Origin: Microbacteriaceae bacterium
Lineage (GTDB): Bacteria; Actinomycetota; Actinomycetes; Actinomycetales; Microbacteriaceae
Direction: 5' to 3'
NCBI GenBank assembly: GCA_024642605.1
Contig: JAHEAT010000027.1
Span: 11,562-24,886 of the forward strand
Length of the DNA stretch: 13,325 bases
Shown here: one piece after another, positions 1 through 7,156 of the stretch
How positions within the stretch are numbered: the stretch's first letter is position 1
Layout: each line of letters opens with the position of its first letter
The notes under the pieces: generated by a model
Database searches by the model: none
Told to the model about the DNA's origin: nothing
What the model saw: the letters and a program-made list of their open reading frames with translations, nothing else
Translations under genes and position numbers: made by a program

Positions 1-16
1 CGAACAGAGGAAATTA

Positions 17-2689
17 ATGGCGCTTCGCGTTTATGACATCGCCAAAGAGCTTGGTATCGATACCAAGGATGCTTTGGCAAAACTTGAGCAACTTGGCGAG
101 TACGTCAAGAGCGGCTCATCAACAATCACCCCACCGGTAGCAAAGAAACTGCGCGATGCGTTTCCGAACGCAAAGCCAAAGGACGAGCCAAAGGCCGCTC
201 CAGCAGCACCGAAGGCCGCACCTGCCGCTCCAGTAGTCGCACCTGCAGCAGAAGCCAAGGTTTCCGAGGCGCCGGCTGCATCGCCGGCCGCACCGACTGC
301 TTCGGCTGCAGCCCCTAGCGCTCCTGGTGCACCAGAAGCCGCCAAACCGGCAACCGGTGCCGCACCAAGTTCTGTTCCGGGCATTCCGCGCCCCGGTAAC
401 AACCCATTCGCTTCAGCCCAAGGCATGGGCATTCCTCGCCCAGTTTCGCGCCCAGGTAACAACCCATTCGCACCTTCGCAGGGCATGGGGCGTCCGGGTC
501 AGGGTCGTCCAGCTGGTGCTGGTGGCCCTGGTCGCCCAGGCGGCCCAGGTCGTCCGGCCGGTGCCGGTGGTCCCGGTCGCCCAGGTGGTGCTGGTGGCGC
601 TGGTCGACCTGCAGGTGCAGGTTTCGGTGGCTCACGTCCAGGTTTCGGTGGCGGCGCTCCAGCCGGCGGTGCCGGTGGTTTTGCCGGTGGTGCTGGTGCA
701 CCGCGTCCGGGCGGTGGCCCAGGCGCAGGCCGTGGCCGCGGCGTAGGTGGCGGAACCTCAGGTGCATTCGGTAAGGGTGGGCCTCGCGGTTCTTCTAAGG
801 CTCGCAAGTCGAAGCGTGCGAAGCGCGAAGAGTACGAACAAAGAACCGCGCCGAGCCTAGGTGGAGCAGTTGTTCCACGCGGCGACGGCAACACGGTCGT
901 ACGTTTGCGCCGTGGCGCAAGCATCCAAGACTTTGCCGACAAGATTGATGCCAATGCAGGTCAGCTGATCACCGTTCTGTTCCACCTCGGTCAGATGGCT
1001 ACGGCAACCGCCTCGCTCGACGAAGAAACCTTCCAGATTCTCGGTGTCGAACTTGGTTACAAGATCGAAGTTGTTTCACCAGAAGACGAAGAGCGCGAGC
1101 TATTCGAAGGCTTCGGTCTAGACATTTCGACCGACTACGAAGACGACGAAGAAGACCTTCAAGCTCGTCCTCCTGTAGTTACCGTTATGGGTCACGTCGA
1201 CCACGGAAAGACTCGCTTGCTCGACACCATTCGTAAGTCGAACGTCATGGCTGGTGAAGCCGGTGGAATCACCCAGCACATCGGTGCCTACCAGGTTCAC
1301 GTTGAACACGAAGGCATCGAACGCGCCATCACCTTTATCGACACCCCGGGTCACGAGGCGTTTACCGCGATGCGTGCCCGTGGTGCTCAGGTCACCGACC
1401 TCGCAATTCTTGTGGTTGCGGCCGACGACGGCGTTATGCCTCAAACCATCGAAGCGTTGAACCACGCACAATCGGCCGGAGTGCCTATTGTTGTGGCCGT
1501 CAACAAAGTCGATAAAGAAGGCGCTAACCCTGCCAAGATTCGCCAGCAGCTCACCGAGTTCAACCTTGTGGCCGAAGAGTACGGCGGCGACGTCATGTTC
1601 GTCGACGTTTCTGCTCTGACCGGCAAGGGTATCGACGAGCTTCTCGATGCAGTTTTGCTAACCGCCGATGCAGCACTCGACATGCGCGCCAACCCAGACA
1701 AAGATGCTCGAGGCGTCGCCATCGAAGCCAACCTAGACAAGGGCCGCGGTTCGGTTGCTACCGTTCTGATTCAGTCTGGAACCCTCGAAGTCGGAGACTC
1801 CATCGTTGCGGGTTCGTCACACGGACGCGTTCGTGCGATGTTCGACGAGAACGGCACACCAGTGCTTTCAGCCGGACCATCGCGCCCGGTTCAGGTACTC
1901 GGCTTGCAATCTGTTCCTCGCGCCGGTGACACCTTTGTGGTTACCGAAGACGAGCGCCAGGCACGTCAGATAGCTGAGAAGCGCGAAGCCGCCGACCGCA
2001 ACGCCTTGCTTGCCAAGACTCGCAAGCGCGTCAGCCTCGAAGACTTCACCAAGGCTCTCGAAGATGGCAAGGTTGAATCTCTCAACCTCGTCATCAAGGG
2101 TGACGTTTCGGGTGCTGTTGAAGCCCTCGAAGACTCGCTACTCAAGATCGAGATCGACGACAGCGTTCAGTTGCGCATCATTCACCGCGGTGTTGGTGCC
2201 ATTACCGAATCTGACGTCAACCTTGCCACCGTCGACAACGCAATCATCATTGGTTTCAATGTGCGCCCAGACAACAAGGCCAAGGAGCGCGCCGACCGCG
2301 AGGGTGTCGACATTCGTCACTACTCGGTTATCTATGCAGCGCTCGACGACATCGAGCAGGCACTCAAGGGCATGCTCAAGCCGGAGTACGAAGAAGTTCA
2401 GCTCGGTACCGCCGAAGTTCGCGACATCTTCAAGTCGTCGAAGGTCGGAACCATCGCTGGTTCATACGTTCGCAGTGGTTCGATCAAGCGCAACACTTCG
2501 GCTCGAGTGCTTCGTGCTGGAGTTGTTGTTGCCGACAACCTAAAGATTGAGTCGCTCAAGCGCTTCAAAGATGACGCAACCGAAGTCAAGACCGACTACG
2601 AATGTGGTATCGGCCTGGCCGGTTTCAACGACATTCAGATTGACGACGTCATCGAGACCTTCGAGATGCGTGAGAAGCCGCGAGTCTAG
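17..2689 (+). CDS. infB: Translation initiation factor IF-2
   Basis: IF2 is the GTPase that places initiator fMet-tRNA on the 30S subunit and promotes 70S joining in the cytoplasm. The 890-residue product starts with an IF2_N-type helical domain (about 1-50), followed by an Ala/Pro-rich linker (about 55-120) and a Gly/Arg/Pro-rich linker (about 125-265) ending in a basic [10 protein letters not shown] stretch. The G domain shows G1 GHVDHGKT at 392-399, G3 DTPGH at 442-446 and G4 NKVD at 496-499. The IF2 beta-barrel and C-terminal domains that bind fMet-tRNA follow. The long linker is usual for actinobacterial IF2. The ATG at 17 is preceded by an AGAGGAAA Shine-Dalgarno at about 6-13. rbfA begins 2 nt after the stop, so the two are almost certainly co-transcribed. 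The promoter lies outside the window. Confidence 0.98.
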   Translation: MALRVYDIAKELGIDTKDALAKLEQLGEYVKSGSSTITPPVAKKLRDAFPNAKPKDEPKAAPAAPKAAPAAPVVAPAAEAKVSEAPAASPAAPTASAAAPSAPGAPEAAKPATGAAPSSVPGIPRPGNNPFASAQGMGIPRPVSRPGNNPFAPSQGMGRPGQGRPAGAGGPGRPGGPGRPAGAGGPGRPGGAGGAGRPAGAGFGGSRPGFGGGAPAGGAGGFAGGAGAPRPGGGPGAGRGRGVGGGTSGAFGKGGPRGSSKARKSKRAKREEYEQRTAPSLGGAVVPRGDGNTVVRLRRGASIQDFADKIDANAGQLITVLFHLGQMATATASLDEETFQILGVELGYKIEVVSPEDEERELFEGFGLDISTDYEDDEEDLQARPPVVTVMGHVDHGKTRLLDTIRKSNVMAGEAGGITQHIGAYQVHVEHEGIERAITFIDTPGHEAFTAMRARGAQVTDLAILVVAADDGVMPQTIEALNHAQSAGVPIVVAVNKVDKEGANPAKIRQQLTEFNLVAEEYGGDVMFVDVSALTGKGIDELLDAVLLTADAALDMRANPDKDARGVAIEANLDKGRGSVATVLIQSGTLEVGDSIVAGSSHGRVRAMFDENGTPVLSAGPSRPVQVLGLQSVPRAGDTFVVTEDERQARQIAEKREAADRNALLAKTRKRVSLEDFTKALEDGKVESLNLVIKGDVSGAVEALEDSLLKIEIDDSVQLRIIHRGVGAITESDVNLATVDNAIIIGFNVRPDNKAKERADREGVDIRHYSVIYAALDDIEQALKGMLKPEYEEVQLGTAEVRDIFKSSKVGTIAGSYVRSGSIKRNTSARVLRAGVVVADNLKIESLKRFKDDATEVKTDYECGIGLAGFNDIQIDDVIETFEMREKPRV
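389..490 (+). repeat. Paired RPGNNPFA repeat units inside infB
   Basis: Two near-identical 42-base units at 389-430 and 449-490 (60 bases apart) encode RPGNNPFA followed by SAQGMG or PSQGMG, residues 125-138 and 145-158 of IF2. The bases differ mainly at third codon positions and in the SA/PS residues. Similar Arg-Pro-Gly-Asn-Asn-Pro-Phe units occur in IF2 linkers of other Actinobacteria, so this is a family feature rather than an inserted element. Confidence 0.8.
503..592 (+). repeat. Tandem 45-base coding repeat in the IF2 Gly/Arg linker
   Basis: Two adjacent 45-base units at 503-547 and 548-592 encode the 15-residue repeat [15 protein letters not shown] and the same sequence ending in A (residues 163-177 and 178-192). 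Most DNA differences between the units are synonymous. A degenerate third copy ([10 protein letters not shown]) follows. The unit length is a multiple of three, so gain or loss would keep the frame. The linker is disordered, low-complexity sequence. Confidence 0.8.
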
Positions 2690-2691
2690 TC

Positions 2692-3129
2692 ATGGCAGAT
2701 GTTGCAAGAGCTAGAAGGCTCGCTGAACGAATTAAGGTGCTGGTAGCCGAGTCGCTCGGTCGTGTCGTCAAAGACCCCGACCTCGGCATGGTCACCATCA
2801 CCGATGTTCGCGTTACTCCCGACTTAGCGCACGCCAAGATCTTCTATTCCGTGTATGGAAGCCCAGAAGACACCGAACGCACCGCCGAGATCATGACTAA
2901 AAATACCGGTCGCATCAAGGGTGAGGTGGGTCGTCACCTACAGATTCGAGTGACGCCAAGTTTGGAATTCGTTATCGATGAGGTACCGACGACGGCCGCT
3001 AGCCTGGCTGCGCTTTTGGCTGAGGCTAAGGCTCGCGACGCCGAGGTGGCTCGTTTGGCTGCCGAAGCCGAATACGCCGGCGAAGCGAATCCTTATAAAG
3101 AGCCAAAGCTCGAGGAAGACGAAGAGTAG
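2692..3129 (+). CDS. rbfA: Ribosome-binding factor A
   Basis: RbfA is a small KH-fold protein that binds the immature 30S subunit near the 5' end of 16S rRNA and helps late processing and cold-adapted assembly. Visible family signatures are the N-terminal helix RARRLAERIKVLVAESL, the segment DPDLGMVTITDVRVTPDLAHAKIF, and the C-terminal core GRHLQIRVTPSLEFVIDE (about residues 80-99). After the core comes a tail of about 40 residues, first Ala-rich helix and then strongly acidic, ending LEEDEE. The total of 145 residues is on the long side for the family. The ATG lies 2 nt after the infB stop, and the stop codon directly abuts the truB start, giving the conserved infB-rbfA-truB order. Confidence 0.97.
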   Translation: MADVARARRLAERIKVLVAESLGRVVKDPDLGMVTITDVRVTPDLAHAKIFYSVYGSPEDTERTAEIMTKNTGRIKGEVGRHLQIRVTPSLEFVIDEVPTTAASLAALLAEAKARDAEVARLAAEAEYAGEANPYKEPKLEEDEE

Positions 3130-4068
3130 TTGACCACGGGTAGCGGCCTGATTCTGATTGATAAGCCTGAAGGTTGGACCAGTCACGATGTGGTTGCCAA
3201 ACTTCGCGGCATAGCTGCAACTCGTCGCGTTGGTCACGCAGGCACACTTGACCCAATGGCCACCGGCCTTCTAGTTATTGGAATCAACAACGCAACTAAA
3301 CTGCTCACTTTCATCGTGGGGGAGTCGAAGACCTACACCGGCACTATTCGCCTCGGTGCGGCTACTCTCACCGACGACCGCGAGAGTGAATACATTTCGG
3401 TGGCATCTCCCGAGCAAGTCGAGCGCATCACCGAAGATCAGATTTCTGCAGCTATCGAGTCTTTGACCGGTGAGATCATGCAAGTTCCCGCTTCGGTTAG
3501 CGCCATCAAGGTTAACGGTGAGCGCGCCTACGCCAAGGTCCGCGGAGGCGATGAAGTAAAACTTCAGGCACGGGCCGTAACCGTGAGCCGCTTCGTTCAG
3601 GTCGGCCCGGTGCGCCGCGTCACCCAAAACGGGCAGCCTTTTATCGATTTCGACGCGATAATCGATTGCAGTTCTGGCACTTACATCCGTGCGCTGGCTC
3701 GCGACCTGGGGCAGGCTCTTGATGTTGGCGGCCACCTAACCGCACTTCGCCGCACCCGTGTGGGTGGCTACGCCATCGAACAGGCTCAGCAACTCGAAGG
3801 TCTCACCCCCGAATCGCTTCGTTTGGTTTCTAACTCGGATGCCGCTAGGGCGCAGTTTGCCGTGCGTCAACTCTCTCCTCAAGAAGCCATCGACCTTCGC
3901 CATGGCAAGCGAATTGCCGTTGGCGATCTCGGCCCTGTGCCCGTGGCCAATGCGCAAAGTGATGCTCCGATTGCGGCTTTCGACGAGAGGGGCTCCCTAA
4001 TCGCCATGCTCACCAAAGCGGGTTCAACCCTGAAGTCTTTGGTGGTCTTTCAGGAGGAAGCAAAGTGA
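3130..4068 (+). CDS. truB: tRNA pseudouridine(55) synthase TruB
   Basis: TruB converts U55 of the tRNA T-loop to pseudouridine and also acts as a tRNA-folding chaperone. The N-terminus GLILIDKPEGWTSHDVV is the standard family opening. The catalytic motif GHAGTLDPMATGLL places the nucleophilic aspartate at D41. Further conserved blocks are KTYTGTIRLG, the VSAIKVNGERAYAKVR loop, and the C-terminal SPQEAIDLRHGKRI segment typical of actinobacterial TruB_C. The start is a TTG immediately adjacent to the rbfA TAG stop. It is chosen because it gives the usual short N-terminus before the IDKP motif, and no ATG or GTG lies nearby. A GAGG at 3112-3115 is rather far upstream, so translational coupling from rbfA is likely. 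Length 312 is normal. The last codons overlap the next gene as GTGA. Confidence 0.97.
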   Translation: MTTGSGLILIDKPEGWTSHDVVAKLRGIAATRRVGHAGTLDPMATGLLVIGINNATKLLTFIVGESKTYTGTIRLGAATLTDDRESEYISVASPEQVERITEDQISAAIESLTGEIMQVPASVSAIKVNGERAYAKVRGGDEVKLQARAVTVSRFVQVGPVRRVTQNGQPFIDFDAIIDCSSGTYIRALARDLGQALDVGGHLTALRRTRVGGYAIEQAQQLEGLTPESLRLVSNSDAARAQFAVRQLSPQEAIDLRHGKRIAVGDLGPVPVANAQSDAPIAAFDERGSLIAMLTKAGSTLKSLVVFQEEAK

Positions 4069-4427
4069 CAGATTGGCTCTACTACTCTTTGCTTGCGGTT
4101 TCGGGTGGCTCGGCCGCGCTCTGCTTGGTGCTGGCTATCTTTGGCCGCAAACCTTCGCTCATTACCATCGGCTCGGCAGCGTTAGTTGAACTCGCGCTCT
4201 TGGTTCAACTGGTGGCGACCATAGTTTTGCTAGTTCTCGGCGCTAGCTGCAAGGGCGATGTTGTGGAGTTCTTCGGCTACGTGTTGGTTGCCATGATGGT
4301 GCCAGCCGGGGCGGTGGTGTGGGCGCTTGCCGAGCGCACCAAGGTCTCGACGATGGTTCTGGCCGTTGCCGGACTCACCGTGGCCATCATGTCTTCACGT
4401 ATGGCGCAAATCTGGGGTCTCATCTAG
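4065..4427 (+). CDS. Small four-helix membrane protein of unknown function
   Basis: This 120-residue protein is hydrophobic almost throughout. Probable membrane helices span about 6-27, 32-59, 68-88 and 95-113, with very short connecting loops (FGRKPS, CKGDVVE, ERTKVS) and no recognisable catalytic motif. There is a Cys at residue 20 and another at 62. The GTG start overlaps the truB stop as GTGA, so it should be translationally coupled to truB and belong to the infB operon. An SD-like AGGAGGAA lies just upstream, inside the end of truB. I do not recognise a named family. The adjacent gene also encodes a small four-helix protein, but the two sequences do not look clearly homologous by eye. 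Coding potential is supported by the tight overlap and coherent hydrophobic pattern. Confidence 0.8.
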   Translation: MTDWLYYSLLAVSGGSAALCLVLAIFGRKPSLITIGSAALVELALLVQLVATIVLLVLGASCKGDVVEFFGYVLVAMMVPAGAVVWALAERTKVSTMVLAVAGLTVAIMSSRMAQIWGLI

Positions 4428-4450
4428 TCGGGTCACCCCTGGCAATCTCT

Positions 4451-4456
4451 TAGGCT
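4451..4456 (+). promoter_or_regulatory. -10 box TAGGCT for the gene at 4464 (leaderless type)
   Basis: TAGGCT ends 7 nt before the ATG at 4464, so transcription would start at or within a base of the start codon. No Shine-Dalgarno is seen before this ATG, which fits a leaderless mRNA. A clear -35 hexamer is not visible. The same spacing recurs at other SD-less starts in this window. Confidence 0.55.
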
Positions 4457-4463
4457 TGGATGT

Positions 4464-4853
4464 ATGGCGAAAACAAAATCTCTGGGCATCGGCCGACTCC
4501 TGATAGCGCTTTACGGAATCTTCGCGCTATCGGCTACCGCGAGAGCCAGCTATCAACTCGTTCGCAAGTTCGATGACGCGCCGGTGGCTTACTCGCTGTC
4601 GTTGGTCAGCGCCGTCACCTACATTTTGGTGACCATTTCTCTCGCCCGGCACTCCGGCCGACTGGCTTCGATGGCTAAGCCTCTCGTGATTTTTGAGCTA
4701 GTCGGTGTGGTGTCGGTGGGAATCCTCTCGCTGGTGGCGCCCGATTGGTTCAAGCATCCGTCGGTGTGGAGTGAGTTCGGCATTGGCTATGCATTCATGC
4801 CGTTGATCCTGCCGATTTTGGCGCTGGTTTGGCTGGGTCGTCGGGCTAAATGA
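4464..4853 (+). CDS. Small four-helix membrane protein upstream of ribF
   Basis: The 129-residue product has a basic N-terminus (MAKTKSLGIGR) and four likely membrane helices at about 9-27, 41-61, 71-92 and 106-125. The conserved-looking loop RKFDDAPVAYS lies between helices 1 and 2, and a basic C-terminal LGRRAK suggests a cytoplasmic end. I recognise the type as a hypothetical protein often found next to ribF in Microbacteriaceae, but I know of no assigned function. The gene overlaps ribF as ATGA, so co-translation with the flavin gene is expected. It has its own probable leaderless promoter, which separates it from the truB operon by a 36-nt gap. A flavin- or riboflavin-related membrane role is only a guess from context. 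Confidence 0.82.
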   Translation: MAKTKSLGIGRLLIALYGIFALSATARASYQLVRKFDDAPVAYSLSLVSAVTYILVTISLARHSGRLASMAKPLVIFELVGVVSVGILSLVAPDWFKHPSVWSEFGIGYAFMPLILPILALVWLGRRAK

Positions 4854-5776
4854 TTAGCTGGTCCAACGTCGCTGCAATTCCCAGCGATTTCGCCGAAACT
4901 GCAGTTTCAATCGGCAAGTTCGATGCCATTCATCTCGGGCATCAAGCACTATTAGCCGCCGCAGTCGATGTCGCCGAAAACGAGAGCCTGGCTCCCGTGG
5001 TGCTCACTTTCGCCAACCACCCAAACACGGTGCTGGCACCCGAAAATCTGCCTTTGCCCGTCATCGGTCCGCGCCAGAAGTCCTACTTTCTCGATGAGGC
5101 CGGCATCGAGGCCACGCTAAACCTAACCTTCGACCGTGCGCTCGCCGACCTGTCGCCAGTGGAATTTGTCGAGGAGTATCTAGTGAAGGCACTTCGTGCC
5201 AAGTGGGTATTGGTTGGCGCAGGTTTTAGATTTGGTCACGCCGGTGCGGGCACGGTAGAGATGCTTGTCGAGCTGGGCAAGCTTCACAACTTTCGAGTGC
5301 TCGAGTTACCGCGGGTCGAAATCGCTGGCAACATCGTTTCAACCACACGCGTACGTGAGGCTTTGGATGCCGGCGATGTGGCTTTGGCTTCAAAATTGCT
5401 TGGGCGCAACCACGTAACCACCGGCCGAATCGAGCACGGCCTCAAGATTGGCCGATCCATCGGTTTTCCAACTGCCAACATGGCCCGCGACGCCGAGGGC
5501 TATCTGCCCCTCGACGGTGTCTATGCGGGCTGGCTTTACGCCGACGGCGAGCGCTACCCAACCGCGCTTTCGGTTGGTATCAACGAAACCTTTCAGGCGG
5601 TTCCTCGCCTAATCGAGGCGCACGTCATCGACCGCAACGACCTCGACCTCTACGAGAAAATCGTCACACTCGAATACGTCGCCTTTATTCGCAAGGTTGC
5701 CAAGTTCGATGGAGTCGACTCACTGGTGGCTCAAATAAACAGGGATGTCGACCAGGTTCGAGACATCTTGGCTTGA
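4850..5776 (+). CDS. ribF: Bifunctional riboflavin kinase / FAD synthetase
   Basis: RibF phosphorylates riboflavin to FMN and then adenylylates FMN to FAD in the cytoplasm. The N-terminal FMN adenylyltransferase domain shows the nucleotidyltransferase motif GKFDAIHLGH (residues 22-31), the segment LVGAGFRFGHAGAGT, and the STTRVR motif at 164-169. The C-terminal flavokinase domain follows from about 180, with GRSIGFPTAN at 201-210 and GVYAGW. The 308-residue length is typical of the bifunctional enzyme. The ATG overlaps the stop of the preceding membrane protein gene (ATGA), so translation is probably coupled. In many Actinobacteria ribF sits close downstream of truB, and here two membrane protein genes lie between them. 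FAD made by RibF is the cofactor of ThyX, encoded later in the window, but there is no operon link. Confidence 0.97.
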   Translation: MISWSNVAAIPSDFAETAVSIGKFDAIHLGHQALLAAAVDVAENESLAPVVLTFANHPNTVLAPENLPLPVIGPRQKSYFLDEAGIEATLNLTFDRALADLSPVEFVEEYLVKALRAKWVLVGAGFRFGHAGAGTVEMLVELGKLHNFRVLELPRVEIAGNIVSTTRVREALDAGDVALASKLLGRNHVTTGRIEHGLKIGRSIGFPTANMARDAEGYLPLDGVYAGWLYADGERYPTALSVGINETFQAVPRLIEAHVIDRNDLDLYEKIVTLEYVAFIRKVAKFDGVDSLVAQINRDVDQVRDILA

Positions 5777-5787
5777 TAGTGTTTGCC

Positions 5788-5793
5788 TAGGCT
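5788..5793 (+). promoter_or_regulatory. -10 box TAGGCT upstream of the DUF805 gene
   Basis: TAGGCT lies just after the ribF stop and ends 6 nt before position 5800, the predicted transcription start. This matches the spacing of the other TAnnnT boxes in the window. The resulting 5' UTR would be about 30 nt and would contain the GGGAGG ribosome binding site of the ATG at 5830. No convincing -35 element is seen. Confidence 0.5.
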
Positions 5794-5818
5794 TTCGATT
5801 TGAATGCTCAAACTAATT

Positions 5819-5824
5819 GGGAGG
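5819..5824 (+). promoter_or_regulatory. Strong ribosome binding site that sets the DUF805 start
   Basis: GGGAGG is followed by five A residues and then ATG at 5830. This near-consensus Shine-Dalgarno favours the ATG over the in-frame TTG at 5800, which lies upstream of it and would place the site inside the coding sequence. Confidence 0.8.
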
Positions 5825-5829
5825 AAAAA

Positions 5830-6456
5830 ATGACTTTTGCAGATGCCATTAAAGCGGGCTTCAAAAACTATGTTCAATTTCGCGGCGTTGCCTCGCGTTC
5901 GGAGTACTGGTACTGGGCGCTGTTCACCGTTTTGGTAGGGCTAGTCTTTAGCACAATCGAAAACGTTATTGCCGGCCCGTCCAGCAGTTCCGGGCTAGCC
6001 GACTCGACGGGTTGGCTCACCAATATTTCTAGCCTCGTCTTTTTCTTGCCAAATCTTTCGGTGGGCGTTCGACGCATGCGCGATGCTGGCTTCAGTGCTT
6101 GGTTCCTGTTGGTCCAGGCCGTTCCGATGATCCCGGTCGTCATCACCATCTCAACTTTGGTTTCTGAAGTAGCCGCCTACGCCGGAACATCTAACTTGGG
6201 GGAGGCGCTGTTGTCTTTCATCGGGGCACTCGCCTACGTCGCCGAGAACCCGGGTGGGCAAGATACCGCTGCGTTTCTAGCCGCTTTCCCCGGTACCTTC
6301 ACCTGGATTGGAATCACTCTTCTAGTAATTTCCGCGGTTGCCATCTTCTTCGTGGTTATTTACACCCGGCCAACCAAAACCCGCGAACAGGGAAACACGC
6401 TCGTTGCTGCAGCACCAGCCGCGGCATCGCCAGAGGATTCCGGAACTACCGCGTAA
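5830..6456 (+). CDS. DUF805 family membrane protein
   Basis: This is an inner-membrane protein of the DUF805 (YhaH-like) family, whose biochemical role is unknown. From the ATG at 5830 it is 208 residues. The N-terminus MTFADAIKAGFKNYVQFRGVAS followed by RSEYWYW is the family opening. The signature segment LPNLSVGVRRMRDAGFSAWFLL (about 73-94) is also present, although it has RMRDAG where many members have RLHDTG. Likely helices are at about 27-48, 63-80, 90-111 and 158-179, with a weaker hydrophobic stretch around 126-138. The C-terminal 28 residues are soluble and Ala/Thr-rich. At 208 residues it is longer than compact family members because of an insertion between about 112 and 157. An in-frame TTG at 5800 would add ten residues, but the strong RBS supports 5830. 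It appears monocistronic, with a hairpin terminator directly downstream. Confidence 0.88.
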   Translation: MTFADAIKAGFKNYVQFRGVASRSEYWYWALFTVLVGLVFSTIENVIAGPSSSSGLADSTGWLTNISSLVFFLPNLSVGVRRMRDAGFSAWFLLVQAVPMIPVVITISTLVSEVAAYAGTSNLGEALLSFIGALAYVAENPGGQDTAAFLAAFPGTFTWIGITLLVISAVAIFFVVIYTRPTKTREQGNTLVAAAPAAASPEDSGTTA

Positions 6457-6472
6457 TCAAAACTAAAGTATC

Positions 6473-6504
6473 GATGCCAGCTCCCGGAGGGGGCTGGCAT
6501 CTTT
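6473..6504 (+). terminator. Intrinsic terminator after the DUF805 gene
   Basis: GATGCCAGCTCCC (6473-6485) pairs with GGGGGCTGGCATC (6489-6501) through 13 base pairs including one G-U, with loop GGA, followed by a short TTT run. The stem is very stable but the T tract is weak. It sits 16 nt after the DUF805 stop and just before the rpsO promoter region. Confidence 0.75.
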
Positions 6505-6517
6505 GCTTGTGAGCGGG

Positions 6518-6523
6518 TATGCT
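6518..6523 (+). promoter_or_regulatory. -10 box TATGCT for rpsO
   Basis: TATGCT, preceded by GG, is the best -10 candidate between the terminator and rpsO, and predicts a start near 6530. The hexamer 17 nt upstream is TGGCAT (6495-6500), a poor -35 match that lies inside the right arm of the preceding terminator hairpin. Confidence 0.45.
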
Positions 6524-6529
6524 TGTGAA

Positions 6530-6614
6530 GTTGCCGTGTAACGGCCGCGGATAAATAGAGCCCAAAACATCATGTTTTGAGCGCCGCGCAGCGAGGTTTA
6601 GAAAGGACCGACCT
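6530..6614 (+). promoter_or_regulatory. Structured 5' leader of rpsO (possible S15 autoregulatory site)
   Basis: The predicted leader of about 85 nt contains a 5-bp hairpin GCCGT-gta-ACGGC (6533-6545) and a perfect 7-bp hairpin CAAAACA-tca-TGTTTTG (6563-6579). A possible closing helix pairs CGCGG (6546-6550) with CCGCG (6584-6588) around the second hairpin. The ribosome binding site AAAGGA is at 6602-6607. Ribosomal protein S15 represses its own mRNA through structured leaders in several bacteria. A similar role here is inference only. Confidence 0.45.
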
Positions 6615-6884
6615 ATGGCACTAGAAGCAAGCGTTAAGACCGCAATCATCAACGAATTCGCAACCCACCCAGGTGACACCGGTTCTCCTGAGGTTCAGAT
6701 CGCTGTTCTGACCCAGCGCATCAAAGACCTCACTGAACACCTCAAGGAGCACAAGCACGACCACCACAGCCGTCGTGGCCTTCTTCTTCTTGTTGGTCAA
6801 CGCCGCCGCCTTCTTGGCTACCTGCAGAACGTTGACATCAACCGCTACCGCGCTCTAATCGAGCGTCTAGGTCTGCGTCGATAG
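6615..6884 (+). CDS. rpsO: 30S ribosomal protein S15
   Basis: S15 is a primary 16S rRNA-binding protein of the 30S platform and contributes to bridge B4. The 89-residue sequence is complete and typical. It has the [20 protein letters not shown] segment (about 17-36), the [26 protein letters not shown] rRNA-binding region (about 42-67), and the C-terminal [27 protein letters not shown] lies 7 nt before the ATG. The gene has its own promoter and leader and is closed by a strong terminator. pnp follows after another leader, giving the conserved rpsO-pnp pair. Confidence 0.98.
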   Translation: MALEASVKTAIINEFATHPGDTGSPEVQIAVLTQRIKDLTEHLKEHKHDHHSRRGLLLLVGQRRRLLGYLQNVDINRYRALIERLGLRR

Positions 6885-6895
6885 GTCTTTTTAGC

Positions 6896-6937
6896 AAAAC
6901 GACTCGCTCCAGTTTGGGGCGGGTCGTTTTCTTTTTT
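6896..6937 (+). terminator. Strong intrinsic terminator after rpsO
   Basis: AAAACGACTCGCTCC (6896-6910) pairs over 15 bp, including two G-U pairs, with GGGGCGGGTCGTTTT (6916-6930). The loop is AGTTT, and a run of six T follows at 6932-6937. It is 12 nt past the rpsO stop. It should largely separate rpsO from pnp, although some read-through is common in rpsO-pnp loci. Confidence 0.92.
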
Positions 6938-6961
6938 CTAGCCTTTGTCGCCCGCCTCTGT

Positions 6962-6967
6962 TAGCCT
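6962..6967 (+). promoter_or_regulatory. Candidate -10 box TAGCCT for pnp
   Basis: TAGCCT is the same hexamer used upstream of the thioredoxin gene and lies just after the rpsO terminator. It would start a transcript near 6974 and leave a 5' UTR of about 180 nt before pnp. No clear -35 is visible. Confidence 0.4.
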
Positions 6968-6973
6968 TGTACC

Positions 6974-7156
6974 CGAGCGACAACGCGAGTTTGCTGGTCT
7001 TCGGTCGTGGATCTTGGAGAGACTCCAAGGTTTTCAACTGCAGACCAGGGCAACCCACACCATTGTGGCAACGTTTACTCGCCTCGTACGCTCACGCGCA
7101 ACATCGCCGAACCGGCATTTATGTTGTTGTGCATTGAGGAATAAAGAGGAGGGACC
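6974..7156 (+). promoter_or_regulatory. Structured 5' leader of pnp
   Basis: This stretch of about 180 bases has no convincing gene. It contains a nested structure in which CTGGTCT (6994-7000) pairs with AGACCAG (7042-7048) around the perfect hairpin CTTGGAG-aga-CTCCAAG (7013-7029). A further hairpin CCACA-ccat-TGTGG (7055-7068) follows. The strong SD AGAGGAGGG is at 7145-7153. In E. coli, pnp is autoregulated through RNase III cleavage of a leader stem followed by PNPase action. An analogous control here is inference from position and folding potential. Confidence 0.45.

Noticed and set aside
499..954. Open frame of 151 codons on the minus strand (and similar ones at 31-486 and 315-767) opposite the infB linker
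   Set aside because: The predicted product is Pro/Arg/Gly low-complexity sequence that mirrors the skewed composition of the IF2 linker. There is no ribosome binding site or domain, and the sense frame is clearly infB.
2010..2543. 177-codon + strand frame inside infB in another reading frame
   Set aside because: Ser/Arg/Thr-rich translation typical of an out-of-frame reading of GC-biased coding DNA. The true frame encodes the IF2 C-terminal domains.
6572..6580. Two-codon ORF ATG-TTT-TGA inside the second rpsO leader hairpin
   Set aside because: No ribosome binding site precedes it and it is buried in a perfect stem. A nine-base frame is expected by chance.
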